Assembly (NCBI RefSeq): GCF_000371785.1
Contig: NZ_AQUI01000002.1
Span: 1,963,276 to 2,027,275 of the forward strand
Reading direction: 5' to 3'
DNA: 64,000 bases
Origin: Actinopolyspora halophila DSM 43834
GTDB taxonomy: Bacteria; Actinomycetota; Actinomycetes; Mycobacteriales; Pseudonocardiaceae
The notes under the pieces were generated by a model. It did no database searches. It saw only the letters and a program-made list of their open reading frames with translations, and was not told where the DNA came from. Both the position numbers and the translations under genes were made by a program. Within the stretch, counting starts at the first letter, position 1; each line of letters starts with the position of its first letter. Below are positions 1 to 8,983 of this stretch, one piece after another.

Positions 1-393
1 AAGGGCTGCTTCGCATGGCGGACTGAGAACTCCGCGCAGCGTGGCCTGCTCGGGTGCTCGGTTGGCCGTCACGTGAGTCGGCGCCTTGCCGGCGTTGGAG
101 GGCCTCTCGAGCAGCGGCCTGCGCCACGGTGCCCTCCCGCATTGCGATGCATCCGACTCACGCACCGGGGGCTCGCACTCGGCACGGCTCGGCTGGCGTG
201 AGCGAGTCGCTCGGTGCCCGCGGCGGTGCCGACTGTTCGGGGGCGCGTTTCGGCACCGGGGTGCTGAAGGATCACTCCGAGTCGTCAGCGTGGTGGGCAA
301 GCCGCACCGGACCGCTTGGCTGCTGCGGGGACCGGCACACGAGGATCCTGTGTGCACGGACTCGGTCGCAGGCCCGCGCCTTGTCGGCACTGC
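1..393. other. No supported gene at window edge
   Basis: Reading frames exist on both strands, but none carries a recognisable domain and all look like random open frames in GC-rich DNA. A gene truncated by the window edge cannot be excluded. I assign nothing here. Confidence 0.4.
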
Positions 394-894
394 TCAGCCC
401 CGTCTGCGTGCCGGCCGCGGCGGACGGGGCGGGGTGAGCGCGCGGGTGTGGACCTGTTCGAGCACCACCGAGGTGGTGAAGTGCCGCACCTCCGTGCGCG
501 CGGACAGCTTGTCCACGAGGAAACTCTGCAGGTGCGCACTGTCGGCCACGGCGACGTGCAGTATGAAATCGGCCTGGCCGCTGACGTGGAGCAGCGAACG
601 GGTTTCGGGCTGGGCCATCACGAACTCCCGGAAGGAATCCACCACCGCCCGTGTGTGCGGGCGGACGTTGATGGAAACCACGGCCTCCAGGGTCAGACCG
701 GTCGCGGCCGGGTCCACATCGATGTGTGACCCGGTTATCACCCCCTGCTCACGCAGCCTGCGCACTCGTTGCAGGCAGCTCGACGCGGCGAGCCCGATCC
801 TCTCGGCCAGCGTCCTGTTGGCCAGCGTCGCGTCGTTCTGCAACTCCTCCAGGATCCGCCAGTCCACCGAATCAAGTTCTGCTGTGTTCGTCAT
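394..894 (-). CDS. Lrp/AsnC family transcriptional regulator
   Basis: A 166-residue protein of normal family length. An N-terminal winged helix-turn-helix (about residues 8-60, LDSVDWRILEELQ and the ERIGLAASSCLQRVRRL recognition region) precedes a RAM/AsnC effector domain (about 65-145). Lrp-type proteins sense amino acids and form octamers or dodecamers on DNA. The gene is divergent from a LysE-type amino acid exporter across about 100 bp, the usual layout for a regulator controlling its neighbouring exporter. The Arg/Pro-rich last 15 residues are not part of the family fold. The family call is firm; the effector is unknown. Confidence 0.9.
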   Translation of the reverse strand: MTNTAELDSVDWRILEELQNDATLANRTLAERIGLAASSCLQRVRRLREQGVITGSHIDVDPAATGLTLEAVVSINVRPHTRAVVDSFREFVMAQPETRSLLHVSGQADFILHVAVADSAHLQSFLVDKLSARTEVRHFTTSVVLEQVHTRALTPPRPPRPARRRG

Positions 895-994
895 CGCCGA
901 ACATCATATGCCGTAGCTGGCGAGAACACGAACTACTGCTCCATGATTCCGAGGACTGTCGAAGATTCGTCGGATAAGCGTGAAGGAGTTCGTG

Positions 995-1603
995 GTGCAC
1001 ATCGCTTGGGGGTCGTTCCTGCTCGCCCTGCTGGTGATCGTCCTGGTCCCGGGGCCCGACTTCGTGGTGGTGACCAGAAACGCCGCGAGCGGACCCCGGT
1101 GGGGGTGGTTGGCCGCCGCCGGTGTGACCTGTGGGCTGCTCGTGCACGCGAGCGCGGCCACCGCGGGGCTGTCCGCGCTGGTCGTGGCCGTTCCCGGGGC
1201 GTTGGCCGTGGTCAAGGTGATCGGGGTCTGCTATCTGGCCTTCATGGGACTGCAGATCCTGCGCCGGGCGGGCGCCGGAACCGCGCGGGAGGCGACCGCG
1301 GAGCCGACGTCGCGGCGGGCGGTGTTCTTCCGCGGTTTGCTGATCGACGTGCTCAACCCGAAGGTGCTGCTCACCTTCCTCACCCTGTTGCCGCAGGCCA
1401 TGGACCCCTCCGGTGATCCCATGCCCCAGGCGTTGTTGTTGAGCGGGGTGGCGGTGTCCTCGTTCGCCGCCTGGTGGCTGATCGTGGTGCCCTCGGTCGG
1501 GTGGTTGTCGGCCTTTCTCGCGGCTCCGCGGCGGAAGCGTGTCTTCGAGCGCTGCTGTGGCGGTGCGCTGCTGGTGATGGCCGGTTCCATCGCGATGGCC
1601 TGA
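995..1603 (+). CDS. LysE/RhtB family amino acid exporter
   Basis: About 202 residues with five to six hydrophobic segments and the family N-terminal signature (FLLALLVIVLVPGPDF). Proteins of this family export amino acids or homoserine lactones across the plasma membrane. I chose GTG at 995 because GAAGGAG (982-988) sits 6 nt upstream; a GTG at 980 would lie inside that ribosome site. The divergent Lrp/AsnC gene is the probable regulator, responding to the exported amino acid (inference). The substrate cannot be read from sequence. Confidence 0.88.
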   Translation: MHIAWGSFLLALLVIVLVPGPDFVVVTRNAASGPRWGWLAAAGVTCGLLVHASAATAGLSALVVAVPGALAVVKVIGVCYLAFMGLQILRRAGAGTAREATAEPTSRRAVFFRGLLIDVLNPKVLLTFLTLLPQAMDPSGDPMPQALLLSGVAVSSFAAWWLIVVPSVGWLSAFLAAPRRKRVFERCCGGALLVMAGSIAMA

Positions 1604-1762
1604 TCGGCGGAGGCGTCCCCGCACTGGTGGACCTGTTCCGCGCGTGATCCCCGAACACGGTGCGTCGGTGTTGACCACGGGCCCGGGCTGTGCTTGGTTG
1701 TACCGAGCACGAAGAGTACTTCTTCGCGTTGCGTGCGTGTGTGGTGGTCGAAAGGCGGGACG

Positions 1763-3349
1763 TTGCGGCGTGGGTTGGCTCTGCTCCTCGGGTTCGTCGT
1801 ACTGCTGACGATCCCCACCGGCGCCGCTTCGTCGTCTCCGGGCGAGGGCGGTGAGCTGCGCGGCGATCTGGACGGGATACTCGAGGACCCTCGCCTGGGC
1901 GGGGCCACGGTGGGGGTCGTGGTTCGCGATCCGCGCAGCGACCGCGTGCTCTACGCGCGGAACCCACGCACGCGGATGACTCCTGCCTCCAATGCCAAGT
2001 TGTTCACCTCGGTGGCCGCGCTGGAAACGCTCGGCAGGGACTTCCGGTTCGACACCGAGGTGCTCACGACGGGGGACAGGCGGGGCTCGGAGCTGCGCGG
2101 TGATCTGTACCTGCGCGGGAGCGGCGACCCGACGATGCTGGCTGCCGATTACGAGGAGCTCGCCGCCGATGTCGCCGAGTCCGGAATCGACGTCGTCCGC
2201 GGCCGGGTGTTCGCCGACGACAGTTGGTTCACCGGCCCGGAGCTGGCCAACGGCTGGATGGCGGTGGACGAGCCCTATCACTACGCGGCACCGGTCTCAG
2301 CGCTGACCGTCGCCCCCACCGACGACTACGACGCCGGTTCGGTGGTCGTTCGGGCGCGGCCGGGAAAACCGGATCGCCCCGTGCGGGTGAGCACCAGTCC
2401 CCCGACCGGTGCGGTCACCGTGGTGAACCGTGCCCGAACGACCCGTGCCGGCTCCGCCGAGAGCCTGTCCGTGCGTCGTGAGCACGGAAGTGACCGGGTG
2501 CTCGTTTCCGGGGAGCTGCCTGCCGAGTCGGGGGAGAGGCGGTTCTTCAGCAGCGTTCCGGACCCGACGCGCTACGCGCTGGACGTGTTTCGGCGCGCAC
2601 TGGCCGAACACGGGGTGTCCTTCGAGGGGGTGGGGACCTCCCGAACCCCCGAACAGGCACGAGTGCTGGCCGAACACCGGTCCATGCCCCTCGGTGAACT
2701 GTTGACCCCCTTCCTCAAGCTGAGCAACAACGGGCACGCGGAAACGTTGGTCAAGACCATGGGAAGGCGGGTTCTGGGCGAGGGCAACTGGACAGCCGGG
2801 ATGAAGGTGCTTCGGAGTGAGCTGGAGTCCCTGGGCGTGGATCCCGGGGGACACCGCCTCGTCGACGGCTCCGGGCTTTCCACGCTGGACACGGTGAGCC
2901 CGCGACAGTTGAGCCTGCTGCTCGACGCCGCGCGCGAGGAACCGTGGTTCGACACCTGGTACGCGGCTCTGCCCGTTGCGGGAGAACCCGAACGGTTGGT
3001 CGGGGGGACGCTCCGGGGACGGATGGAAGGCACCGCCGCGGAGGGCGAGGTCGTGGCCAAGACGGGATCCATGACCGGGGTGACAGCCCTTTCCGGATAC
3101 GTGCGCACCCGTTCGGAGCGGCCTTTGGTGTTCTCGGTCGTGTTCAACGACTTCCTGGGGGCCGCTCCGCGTGACGTGCAGGACGCGATAGCGGTGCGAC
3201 TGGCCGAGCACGGAGGTGACGTCTCCTCCGGAAGGGGTGATCCGAACGCTCGGGAAGGCAGCCCACCTGCCACTTCCGAGGGACGGGACGGCTCCGGAGC
3301 CGAGGTCGGCGGCTCATCGCTCGAATGCTCCTGGATCAAGAGCTGCTGA
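1763..3349 (+). CDS. dacB: D-alanyl-D-alanine carboxypeptidase/endopeptidase, PBP4 type
   Basis: About 528 residues of the peptidase S13 family, which trims peptidoglycan stem peptides and cross-links outside the membrane. The three penicillin-binding motifs are present in order: SNAK (S76-K79, acylated serine), SNN (321-323) and KTG (433-435). TTG at 1763 is the likely start: AAAGG lies about 7 nt upstream and translation then opens with a clean Sec signal peptide (MRRGLALLLGFVVLLTIPTG, cleavage after TGAA). An upstream frame to 1694 would bury the signal. The last 40 residues are a Gly/Ser/Glu-rich tail ending in Cys. Class is firm; exact start moderate. Confidence 0.9.
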   Translation: MRRGLALLLGFVVLLTIPTGAASSSPGEGGELRGDLDGILEDPRLGGATVGVVVRDPRSDRVLYARNPRTRMTPASNAKLFTSVAALETLGRDFRFDTEVLTTGDRRGSELRGDLYLRGSGDPTMLAADYEELAADVAESGIDVVRGRVFADDSWFTGPELANGWMAVDEPYHYAAPVSALTVAPTDDYDAGSVVVRARPGKPDRPVRVSTSPPTGAVTVVNRARTTRAGSAESLSVRREHGSDRVLVSGELPAESGERRFFSSVPDPTRYALDVFRRALAEHGVSFEGVGTSRTPEQARVLAEHRSMPLGELLTPFLKLSNNGHAETLVKTMGRRVLGEGNWTAGMKVLRSELESLGVDPGGHRLVDGSGLSTLDTVSPRQLSLLLDAAREEPWFDTWYAALPVAGEPERLVGGTLRGRMEGTAAEGEVVAKTGSMTGVTALSGYVRTRSERPLVFSVVFNDFLGAAPRDVQDAIAVRLAEHGGDVSSGRGDPNAREGSPPATSEGRDGSGAEVGGSSLECSWIKSC

Positions 3350-3933
3350 GCGTATGAGGGTTGAGGCCGTACCTCGACCCGACCGTGAATCGGTGTGGGT
3401 TCTGGTCTTGGGGTGCGGGCTTGTCCGCGTGCTGCTTGGGGTGGAGTGCGTCGTTGGGGGGCGGTTGGTGGGGTGTTCGGACCTGGTGTTGTAGCAGGTC
3501 GTTCGTGATGGCGGTGCGGTGTGTCAGGACTTGTTCGGTTCGTTGTCCGGTGGGCTGCTCGGTTCGGGGCCTGTGCGGGCGCGTGTCAGGTGGTCCGGGT
3601 TGTACATCGGTGGGTTGTCGTTCCGCTCGGCTGGGGGTCGGGTTCGGTGGTTGTGGTGGGAACGGTCGTGGGTGGTGTTTCTGCTCGTTCGTCGTCGGTG
3701 CCGGTGGGGGTGTTGCTGTCTGCGGTCGACGAGTACGGGCGCGTGGTCCATTGGCGTGGGTTGTGGGGGTGCTCCTGGGACGTTCCACGATCGTGAGGGG
3801 AGTGCCGCCGAGGAGGTGCTCTCCGCCGGTCCGGCGGAGAGCACGTAAATCAGGGCGGTTCAGGGGCGGACCGGATTCGTGCGACCGTAATCACGCGATA
3901 GCGTGAGCCACGTCGCCGGTCCGAGGAGTGCGT
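3350..3933. other. GT-skewed non-coding stretch
   Basis: No convincing gene between the carboxypeptidase and the DedA gene. From about 3395 to 3800 the + strand is extremely rich in G and T and poor in A and C. Open frames exist in several phases, but their products are low-complexity (Pro/Thr/His/Arg-rich on the minus strand, Gly/Val/Cys/Trp-rich on the plus strand) and fit no family. A perfect 14-bp hairpin lies at the right end. Confidence 0.6.
3816..3844. terminator. Perfect 14-bp inverted repeat, probable terminator
   Basis: GTGCTCTCCGCCGG, a single T, then its exact reverse complement. There is no U-tract, common for actinobacterial terminators. Its place just before dedA suits ending transcription of the upstream GT-skewed region; an operator role is possible. 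Confidence 0.6.
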
Positions 3934-4641
3934 GTGTCTGTTGTCAGTGAGCTGCTCGCAGCGATCGCGGGGTTGCCCCGGCCACTCCTCGTCGTAGTGG
4001 TCGGTGCGCTGGTGCTGGGCGAGTGCACTCTCGGTATCGGTTTCTTCGTTCCCGGGGAAAGCGGCTTGCTGATCGCTTCGGCCGCCGTCACCGACTTCGG
4101 TTTCTTCCTGACGCTGTCCCTGTGCGTGGCCCTGTTCGCCGTCGTCGGTGACAACATCGGTTTCCTGCTCGGACGTCGCTACGGGTGGCGCATGCGGGAG
4201 AGCGCCGCCGTGCGCAAACTCGGCCAACGGCACTGGGACCGGGCGGGTGAACACCTGCGCCGCTACGGGACGGGGGCCGTGTTCATAGCGCGCTTCCTGC
4301 CCGTGGTTCGCACCCTGACCCCGGCCGCGGCCGGATCCTGCGGGCTCGGCTACGCCCGATTCCTGTCCGCCTCGCTGCTCGGGGGGACCTCCTGGGCCGT
4401 GCTGCACGTGTCGATCGGCTGGTTGGCCGGGGCTTCGGCCAAGTACATCGAACACATACTCGGTGGAGCGGGGTGGATCGCGCTGGGGTCCCTGGTGCTG
4501 ATCGGGCTGGTTTTCTGGCTGTGGCGGCGTCGTTCCGGTCGCCGCGCCGGGCAAGGGGCCGATGCGGGCTCGGTCGGTTCGGAGGCCCCCGACTCCGCTG
4601 TGGGAAACGGCACGGTCGAGGACATCGACCGTGCCGCGTGA
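3934..4641 (+). CDS. DedA family membrane protein
   Basis: About 235 residues with four to five hydrophobic segments. It carries the SNARE-associated/DedA domain: an acidic E-x-x-x-P-G-E-like element (FFVPGE), the conserved G-R-x-x-G region (FLLGRRYGWRM), and the ARFLPVVRTLTPAAAG motif typical of the family. DedA proteins act in lipid carrier recycling and membrane homeostasis, some as undecaprenyl-phosphate translocases. GTG at 3934 is preferred: GAGGAG (3923-3928) lies 5 nt upstream, while the in-frame GTG at 3928 overlaps that site. A charged tail follows the last membrane segment. Confidence 0.88.
   Translation: MSVVSELLAAIAGLPRPLLVVVVGALVLGECTLGIGFFVPGESGLLIASAAVTDFGFFLTLSLCVALFAVVGDNIGFLLGRRYGWRMRESAAVRKLGQRHWDRAGEHLRRYGTGAVFIARFLPVVRTLTPAAAGSCGLGYARFLSASLLGGTSWAVLHVSIGWLAGASAKYIEHILGGAGWIALGSLVLIGLVFWLWRRRSGRRAGQGADAGSVGSEAPDSAVGNGTVEDIDRAA
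4608..4636 (+). terminator. Hairpin overlapping the dedA 3' end
   Basis: CGGCACGGTCGA, GGACA loop, TCGACCGTGCCG: a perfect 12-bp stem inside the last codons of dedA, just before its stop. It lies between convergent genes (dedA and bioB), fitting an intrinsic terminator without a U-tract. Confidence 0.6.
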
Positions 4642-4712
4642 GCATTCGCGCACCGGCCGTTCGAGCCCGGAGCACGAGTTCCCGGACTACCGACCCGGAC
4701 GGCGAACTCCGA

Positions 4713-5774
4713 TCAGACGTTGGAAGCCACGTCGGTGCCGACTCCGCGCCTGCGGATGTTGACCAGGTCCTGTCGCTGCTCGGGCAGGGTCGCTTCTTCC
4801 TTGCCCTCGATGACGAACCCCGCGTCGGTGATCAGCTGGCGGTCCTGGTCCCCGGTCTGCCCCTCGCTGGTCAGGTAGTCGCCCAGGAACATCGAGTTCG
4901 CCACGTGGAGTGCCAGCGCCTGGACGTTGCGCAGGTGGATCTCCCGGCCGCCGGCGAGACGGACCTCGACGTCGGGGAAGAAGAACCGGTAGAGGGCGAG
5001 GATCCGCAGACAGCGCTGCGGAGTCAGGGGCCACTGCCCCTCGAGCGGGGTTCCCTCCATCGGAATCAGGAAGTTGACGGGTACGGAGTCGGGGGACAGC
5101 TCGCGCAGTTCGAAAGCGAGGCTGATCACGTCCGAGTCCGACTCGCCCGTGCCGAAGATCGCCCCGGAGCAGGGGGACAACCCCGCCGAAGTGGCCTCCC
5201 GAACCGTTCTCGCCCGGTCCGCGAAGGTGTGTGTCGAGCAGATCTCGGCGTAACGTTCCTCGTTGGTGTTCAGGTTGTGGCTGTAGGCGTACGCGCCTGC
5301 CGTGCGGAGTTGTTCGGCCTGCCCCTCGGAGAGCAGCCCGAGGCAGGCGCAGATCTCCACGTCCGGTTGTTTCCGCAGGATGGCGTCGATGGTCGAGCCG
5401 ACCCTGTTCACGTCACGCTGTCCCGGCCCACGACCGCTGGCGACCAGGCAGATGCGCTTCGCTCCCGCGTCGGCGGCCGCCTCGGCGGCCTCGGCCGCTT
5501 CTTCGGCCGCGACCCAGGAGTACTTGAGGATCTCCGAGTCGGAGCCGAGCCGTTGTGCGCAGTAGGTGCAGTCCTCCGGGCACAGCCCGCTCTTCATGTT
5601 GATGATCGTGTTCAGCTTGACCCGGTTTCCGAAGAAGTGCCTGCGTACTCGGGCCGCGGCCGCTACGACTTCGAGAACGTCGAATTCCTCGGTGAGTACT
5701 CCGGCCGCCTCCTCGCGCGTCGGAGATCGCCGGTGCAGCGCCTTCGTGACCAGTTCGTCCAGCGGATTCGTCAT
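4713..5774 (-). CDS. bioB: Biotin synthase
   Basis: 353 residues, close to the usual 320-350. It is the radical SAM enzyme that inserts sulfur into dethiobiotin in the last step of biotin synthesis. The CxxxCxxC iron-sulfur motif is CPEDCTYC (C65, C69, C72), followed by the BATS-domain sequence ([15 protein letters not shown]). The start ATG lacks a strong ribosome site. No bioA, bioD or bioF is adjacent, so the gene stands alone here. The window also holds a biotin-dependent carboxylase pair (accC-accB) near 63 kb. A direct repeat lies in its upstream region. Confidence 0.97.
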   Translation of the reverse strand: MTNPLDELVTKALHRRSPTREEAAGVLTEEFDVLEVVAAAARVRRHFFGNRVKLNTIINMKSGLCPEDCTYCAQRLGSDSEILKYSWVAAEEAAEAAEAAADAGAKRICLVASGRGPGQRDVNRVGSTIDAILRKQPDVEICACLGLLSEGQAEQLRTAGAYAYSHNLNTNEERYAEICSTHTFADRARTVREATSAGLSPCSGAIFGTGESDSDVISLAFELRELSPDSVPVNFLIPMEGTPLEGQWPLTPQRCLRILALYRFFFPDVEVRLAGGREIHLRNVQALALHVANSMFLGDYLTSEGQTGDQDRQLITDAGFVIEGKEEATLPEQRQDLVNIRRRGVGTDVASNV

Positions 5775-5804
5775 GCCGTCGACGGTCGCGGAACGGCCGG
5801 AGGG

Positions 5805-5832
5805 CTACAAGATCGCGAAACCTACAAGATCG
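5805..5832 (-). promoter_or_regulatory. Direct repeat upstream of bioB
   Basis: CTACAAGATCG occurs at 5805-5815 and 5822-5832, a 17-bp period, about 30-60 bp upstream of the bioB start. Two same-phase sites at this position could be a regulator-binding element. No known biotin operator motif was recognised. Confidence 0.35.
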
Positions 5833-5872
5833 ACCGCGATGATTTGTCGGTACGGCGCCCGGTGCCGAAGAA

Positions 5873-5900
5873 GTGCCGCGCCCCGGCAGGGACGCGGCAC
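5873..5900 (-). terminator. Hairpin between glyA and bioB
   Basis: GTGCCGCG at 5873-5880 pairs with CGCGGCAC at 5893-5900 around a 12-nt loop, 142 bp beyond the glyA stop on the same strand and upstream of bioB. It is a candidate terminator of the gcvT-glyA transcript. Confidence 0.5.
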
Positions 5901-6041
5901 CGTCAGTGGGTCCGGATCAACCCGATCACTGATGTCTTCCGGTCGGGTTCTCGGCTGACCCGGGTTTTCCCTCGACGCTCCCGGCGCCGAGAGGACCACC
6001 CGAGCAACTCGCGCTACGACAACCGGAGCGGAGGAGCTCCG

Positions 6042-7322
6042 TCAGAGGTTGGGGTAGAGCGGGTGCTTCGTCGCGAGCGCTTCCACCCGGGCACGCAGCT
6101 TCTTGCTGAGCGTCTCGTCGAACTCGGAGTGCAGCGCCGTGGCGATGATGTCGGCGATCTCGGTGAAGTCCTCGGCCCCGAACCCGCGGGTGGCCAGCGC
6201 CGAGGTGCCGATGCGCAGCCCCGAGGTCACCATCGGCGGCCGCGGATCGTTCGGCACCGCGTTGCGGTTGAGAGTCACGCCGATCTCGTGCATACGGTCC
6301 TCGGCCTGCTGACCGTTGAGCTCCGAGTTGCGCAGGTCCACCAGCACCAGGTGCACATCGGTGCCACCGGAGACGATCTGCACTCCGGCCCCGGCGGAGT
6401 CGGACTGCTGCAGCCGGTCGGCGACGATCCGCGCGCCCTCGAGAGTGCGCCGCTGGCGGTCGGCGAACTCCTCGCCCGCGGCGAGTTTGAAGGCCACCGC
6501 CTTGCCCGCGATCACGTGCTCCAGCGGACCACCCTGCTGTCCGGGGAACACGGCCGAGTTGAACTTCTTGCCGAGATCCTCCTGGGCGGACAGGATCACA
6601 CCCGCGCGCGGGCCGCCGAGGGTCTTGTGCGTGGTGGTGGTGACCACGTGGGCGTGCGGAACCGGGTTGGGGTGCAACCCGGCCGCGACGAGCCCGGCGA
6701 AGTGCGCCATGTCCACCATGAGGTAGGCACCGACCTCGTCGGCGATCTCCCGGAAGCGCTTGAAGTCGAGCTGACGCGGGTAGGCGGACCAACCGGCGAT
6801 GATCAGCTGCGGCTTGTTCTCCCTGGCCAGACGGGCGACCTCATCCATGTCGACGAGGTTGTCGTCCTCACGGACGTGGTAGGGAACCACGTTGTAGAGC
6901 TTGCCCGAGAAATTGATCCTCATCCCGTGGGTGAGGTGCCCACCGTTGGCCAGGTCGAGGCCCAGGATGGTGTCGCCCGGGTTGAGCAACGCGAACATGG
7001 CCGCCGAGTTGGCCTGGGCGCCGGAGTGTGGCTGGACGTTGGCGTAAGCGGCCCCGAAGAGGTCCTTGACCCTGTCGATGGCCAGTTGTTCGACGACGTC
7101 GACGTGTTCGCAGCCACCGTAGTAGCGCTTGCCCGGGTAGCCCTCGGCGTACTTGTTGGTCAGTACCGACCCCTGAGCTTCCAGCACCGACTGCGGTGCG
7201 AAGTTCTCCGAGGCGATCATTTCCAGCGTGTTCTGCTGGCGATGCAGCTCGGCATCGACCGCGTTGGCCACCTCGGGATCGACCGAGGCGAGTCGCTCGT
7301 TGAACAGATCGCCTGACGGCAT
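6042..7322 (-). CDS. glyA: Serine hydroxymethyltransferase
   Basis: 426 residues, full length. The PLP enzyme interconverts serine and glycine with tetrahydrofolate, supplying one-carbon units. The PLP lysine lies in [14 protein letters not shown] (about K233), with the usual N-terminal [13 protein letters not shown] and the [14 protein letters not shown] elements. ATG at 7322 is preferred over an in-frame TTG two codons upstream because GGAGGT lies 8 nt before the ATG. It follows gcvT by about 50 bp on the same strand, so both probably share the glycine riboswitch upstream of gcvT. Confidence 0.97.
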   Translation of the reverse strand: MPSGDLFNERLASVDPEVANAVDAELHRQQNTLEMIASENFAPQSVLEAQGSVLTNKYAEGYPGKRYYGGCEHVDVVEQLAIDRVKDLFGAAYANVQPHSGAQANSAAMFALLNPGDTILGLDLANGGHLTHGMRINFSGKLYNVVPYHVREDDNLVDMDEVARLARENKPQLIIAGWSAYPRQLDFKRFREIADEVGAYLMVDMAHFAGLVAAGLHPNPVPHAHVVTTTTHKTLGGPRAGVILSAQEDLGKKFNSAVFPGQQGGPLEHVIAGKAVAFKLAAGEEFADRQRRTLEGARIVADRLQQSDSAGAGVQIVSGGTDVHLVLVDLRNSELNGQQAEDRMHEIGVTLNRNAVPNDPRPPMVTSGLRIGTSALATRGFGAEDFTEIADIIATALHSEFDETLSKKLRARVEALATKHPLYPNL

Positions 7323-7373
7323 GATCAATTACCTCCGTGTTTGTGATTACCGGTGGAATCGGGTCGGCCGCGT

Positions 7374-8477
7374 TCAGCGGTTTCGGTTGTAGAAGGGTGT
7401 TTCCACGACCTCCACGGGCGCGGCCTTGCCGCGGATGTCCACCTGCAGTTCGGTACCCGGCTCGGCGTTGACCCGGTCCACATAGGCCATCGCGATCGGG
7501 TGCCCCAGCGTGGGCGACGGTGCTCCGCTGGTCACGACACCGGTCTCGGCGCCGTCGTCGTCCAGCACGGTGTAGCCGTGCCGCGGCGCGCGACGACCTG
7601 TCCCGCTCAGCCCCACCAGAGTCCTCCTTGGTGGTTGTTCGGCGGCCGCCGCGAGCGCCGCGCGACCGACGAAGTCCGCCGATTTGTCCAACCGAACCAC
7701 TCGCCCCAGGTTCGCGTGGAACGGAGTCAGCTCGGGGGACAACTCGTGTCCGTGCAGCGGCATGCCCGCTTCCAGCCGCAGGGTGTCCCGACACGCCAGG
7801 CCCGCGGGTTGCAGCCCGTGCGGTGCGCCCGACTCGCTGAGCGCGTGCCAAACCGTAGCGGCGTCGGCGGTCGATGTGAACAGCTCGAAACCGTCTTCGC
7901 CGGTATAGCCGGTACGGGCGAGTAAAATGTCACAGTTGGCCACGCGACTCGGGTAGCCGGCGAAGTAACGGACCTGTCCGAGATCGGTGTCGGTCAACGG
8001 GGCCAGGATGTCCGCGGCGGCGGGCCCCTGTACCGCGATCAGCGCGTACTCGGTGGAGACGTCGGAGTACTCGGCGTCGAAAGGACGTACCCGCTCGGCG
8101 AGCTCGGCCGAGACCACTTCCGCGTTCGCCGCGTTGGCGACCACGAGGAACTCCTGGTCAGCGGTGCGGTAGACGATCAGGTCGTCCAGCACGCCGCCGT
8201 TGCCGTCGCAGAGCATCGTGTAGCGAGCGCGTCCGACCTTGATCCCGGACGCGTTGGCCACCAGGGCGTAGTCCAGTGCCTCGGCTGCCTGCGGGCCCCT
8301 GACTCCGAGTTCGCCCATGTGTGTGAGATCGAACAGCCCGGCCGTGTTGCGTACGGCGTTGTGCTCGGCGGTGTCCCCGGCGTAGCGTAGCGGCATCTCC
8401 CAGCCGGCGAACTCGGTGAAACTCGCCCCCAGCTGCTGGTGCACGTCGTGCAGTGGTGTCTGACGTGATGGTGACAT
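7374..8477 (-). CDS. gcvT: Glycine cleavage system aminomethyltransferase (T protein)
   Basis: About 367 residues, normal for GcvT. The T protein transfers the methylene group from the aminomethyl-lipoyl H protein to tetrahydrofolate. Family elements include TPLHDVHQQLGASFTEFAGW near the N-terminus, THMGE, and the C-terminal GHPIAMAYV region. ATG at 8477 is preceded by AGGAGG with suitable spacing; an extension to 8528 would run into the riboswitch. gcvH and gcvP are not in the window, so the complex must be completed elsewhere. Expression is probably glycine-inducible through the leader RNA. Confidence 0.96.
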   Translation of the reverse strand: MSPSRQTPLHDVHQQLGASFTEFAGWEMPLRYAGDTAEHNAVRNTAGLFDLTHMGELGVRGPQAAEALDYALVANASGIKVGRARYTMLCDGNGGVLDDLIVYRTADQEFLVVANAANAEVVSAELAERVRPFDAEYSDVSTEYALIAVQGPAAADILAPLTDTDLGQVRYFAGYPSRVANCDILLARTGYTGEDGFELFTSTADAATVWHALSESGAPHGLQPAGLACRDTLRLEAGMPLHGHELSPELTPFHANLGRVVRLDKSADFVGRAALAAAAEQPPRRTLVGLSGTGRRAPRHGYTVLDDDGAETGVVTSGAPSPTLGHPIAMAYVDRVNAEPGTELQVDIRGKAAPVEVVETPFYNRNR

Positions 8478-8514
8478 GATGTGTGACTCCTCCTGGTCGG
8501 CGCCTGCTAGGCGT

Positions 8515-8752
8515 CTCCCCGGAGTCATTGGCCTGAGAGTTTCACCGCGTCGTGGCTTGCACCGTGGCGGCTTGCACCGTGGGCGAGGGGCTCCCGCCCC
8601 TGCTTTCCTCCGTGATCGCCTGCTGCCATGCGGTGATTGGGCCTGAGAGTTTATCGGGGAGTATTGCTCCTTCGGCGCTCCGCGTGCACGTTGAGACCAT
8701 TGCCGTGGCCGGGCAGCGTTGCCGCGAGCCGCTTGCGGAGTCTCTCCCGCAT
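8515..8752 (-). ncRNA. Tandem glycine riboswitch
   Basis: Read on the minus strand, two aptamers follow each other. The first opens with GCGGGAGAGA (8750-8741), contains GCGCCGAAGGAGCAA, and ends with ACTCTCAGGC (8650-8641). The second opens near 8620 with ACGGAGGAAAG and ends with a second ACTCTCAGGC (8540-8531). The duplicated ACTCTCAGG signature and the CCGAAGG core are hallmarks of the gcvT-type glycine riboswitch family. It ends about 35-40 nt before the gcvT start, where such switches control glycine cleavage genes. The downstream expression platform was not resolved. Confidence 0.93.
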
Positions 8753-8983
8753 GACGTCATCGGCGCACTGTTCGGTTGTGGGCAGGACGCTACGGAGCCC
8801 CCGGGGTCGAGTCAAGCACACCGAGGGGTGATCCTCGTCCGAACGTTCGTGGAGTCGTGTGCTCCGTGCACGGAGATCGTCCTCGCCCGAGGTTCGGGGG
8901 GACACCGGGGCGAGACTCCGCGGCAGTTCCCGCGCCCCGCACCGCCGCGCGAACCGGGATGACGAAGTTCCCGGTGGGGCCCG

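Noticed and set aside
3336-3788. 150-residue Pro/Thr/His-rich protein on the minus strand
   Set aside because: Low-complexity product of a GT-skewed stretch; no ribosome site and no family resemblance.
4473-7316. Long open frame antisense to bioB and glyA
   Set aside because: Mirror frame of real genes in GC-rich DNA; composition and lack of motifs mark it as a shadow.
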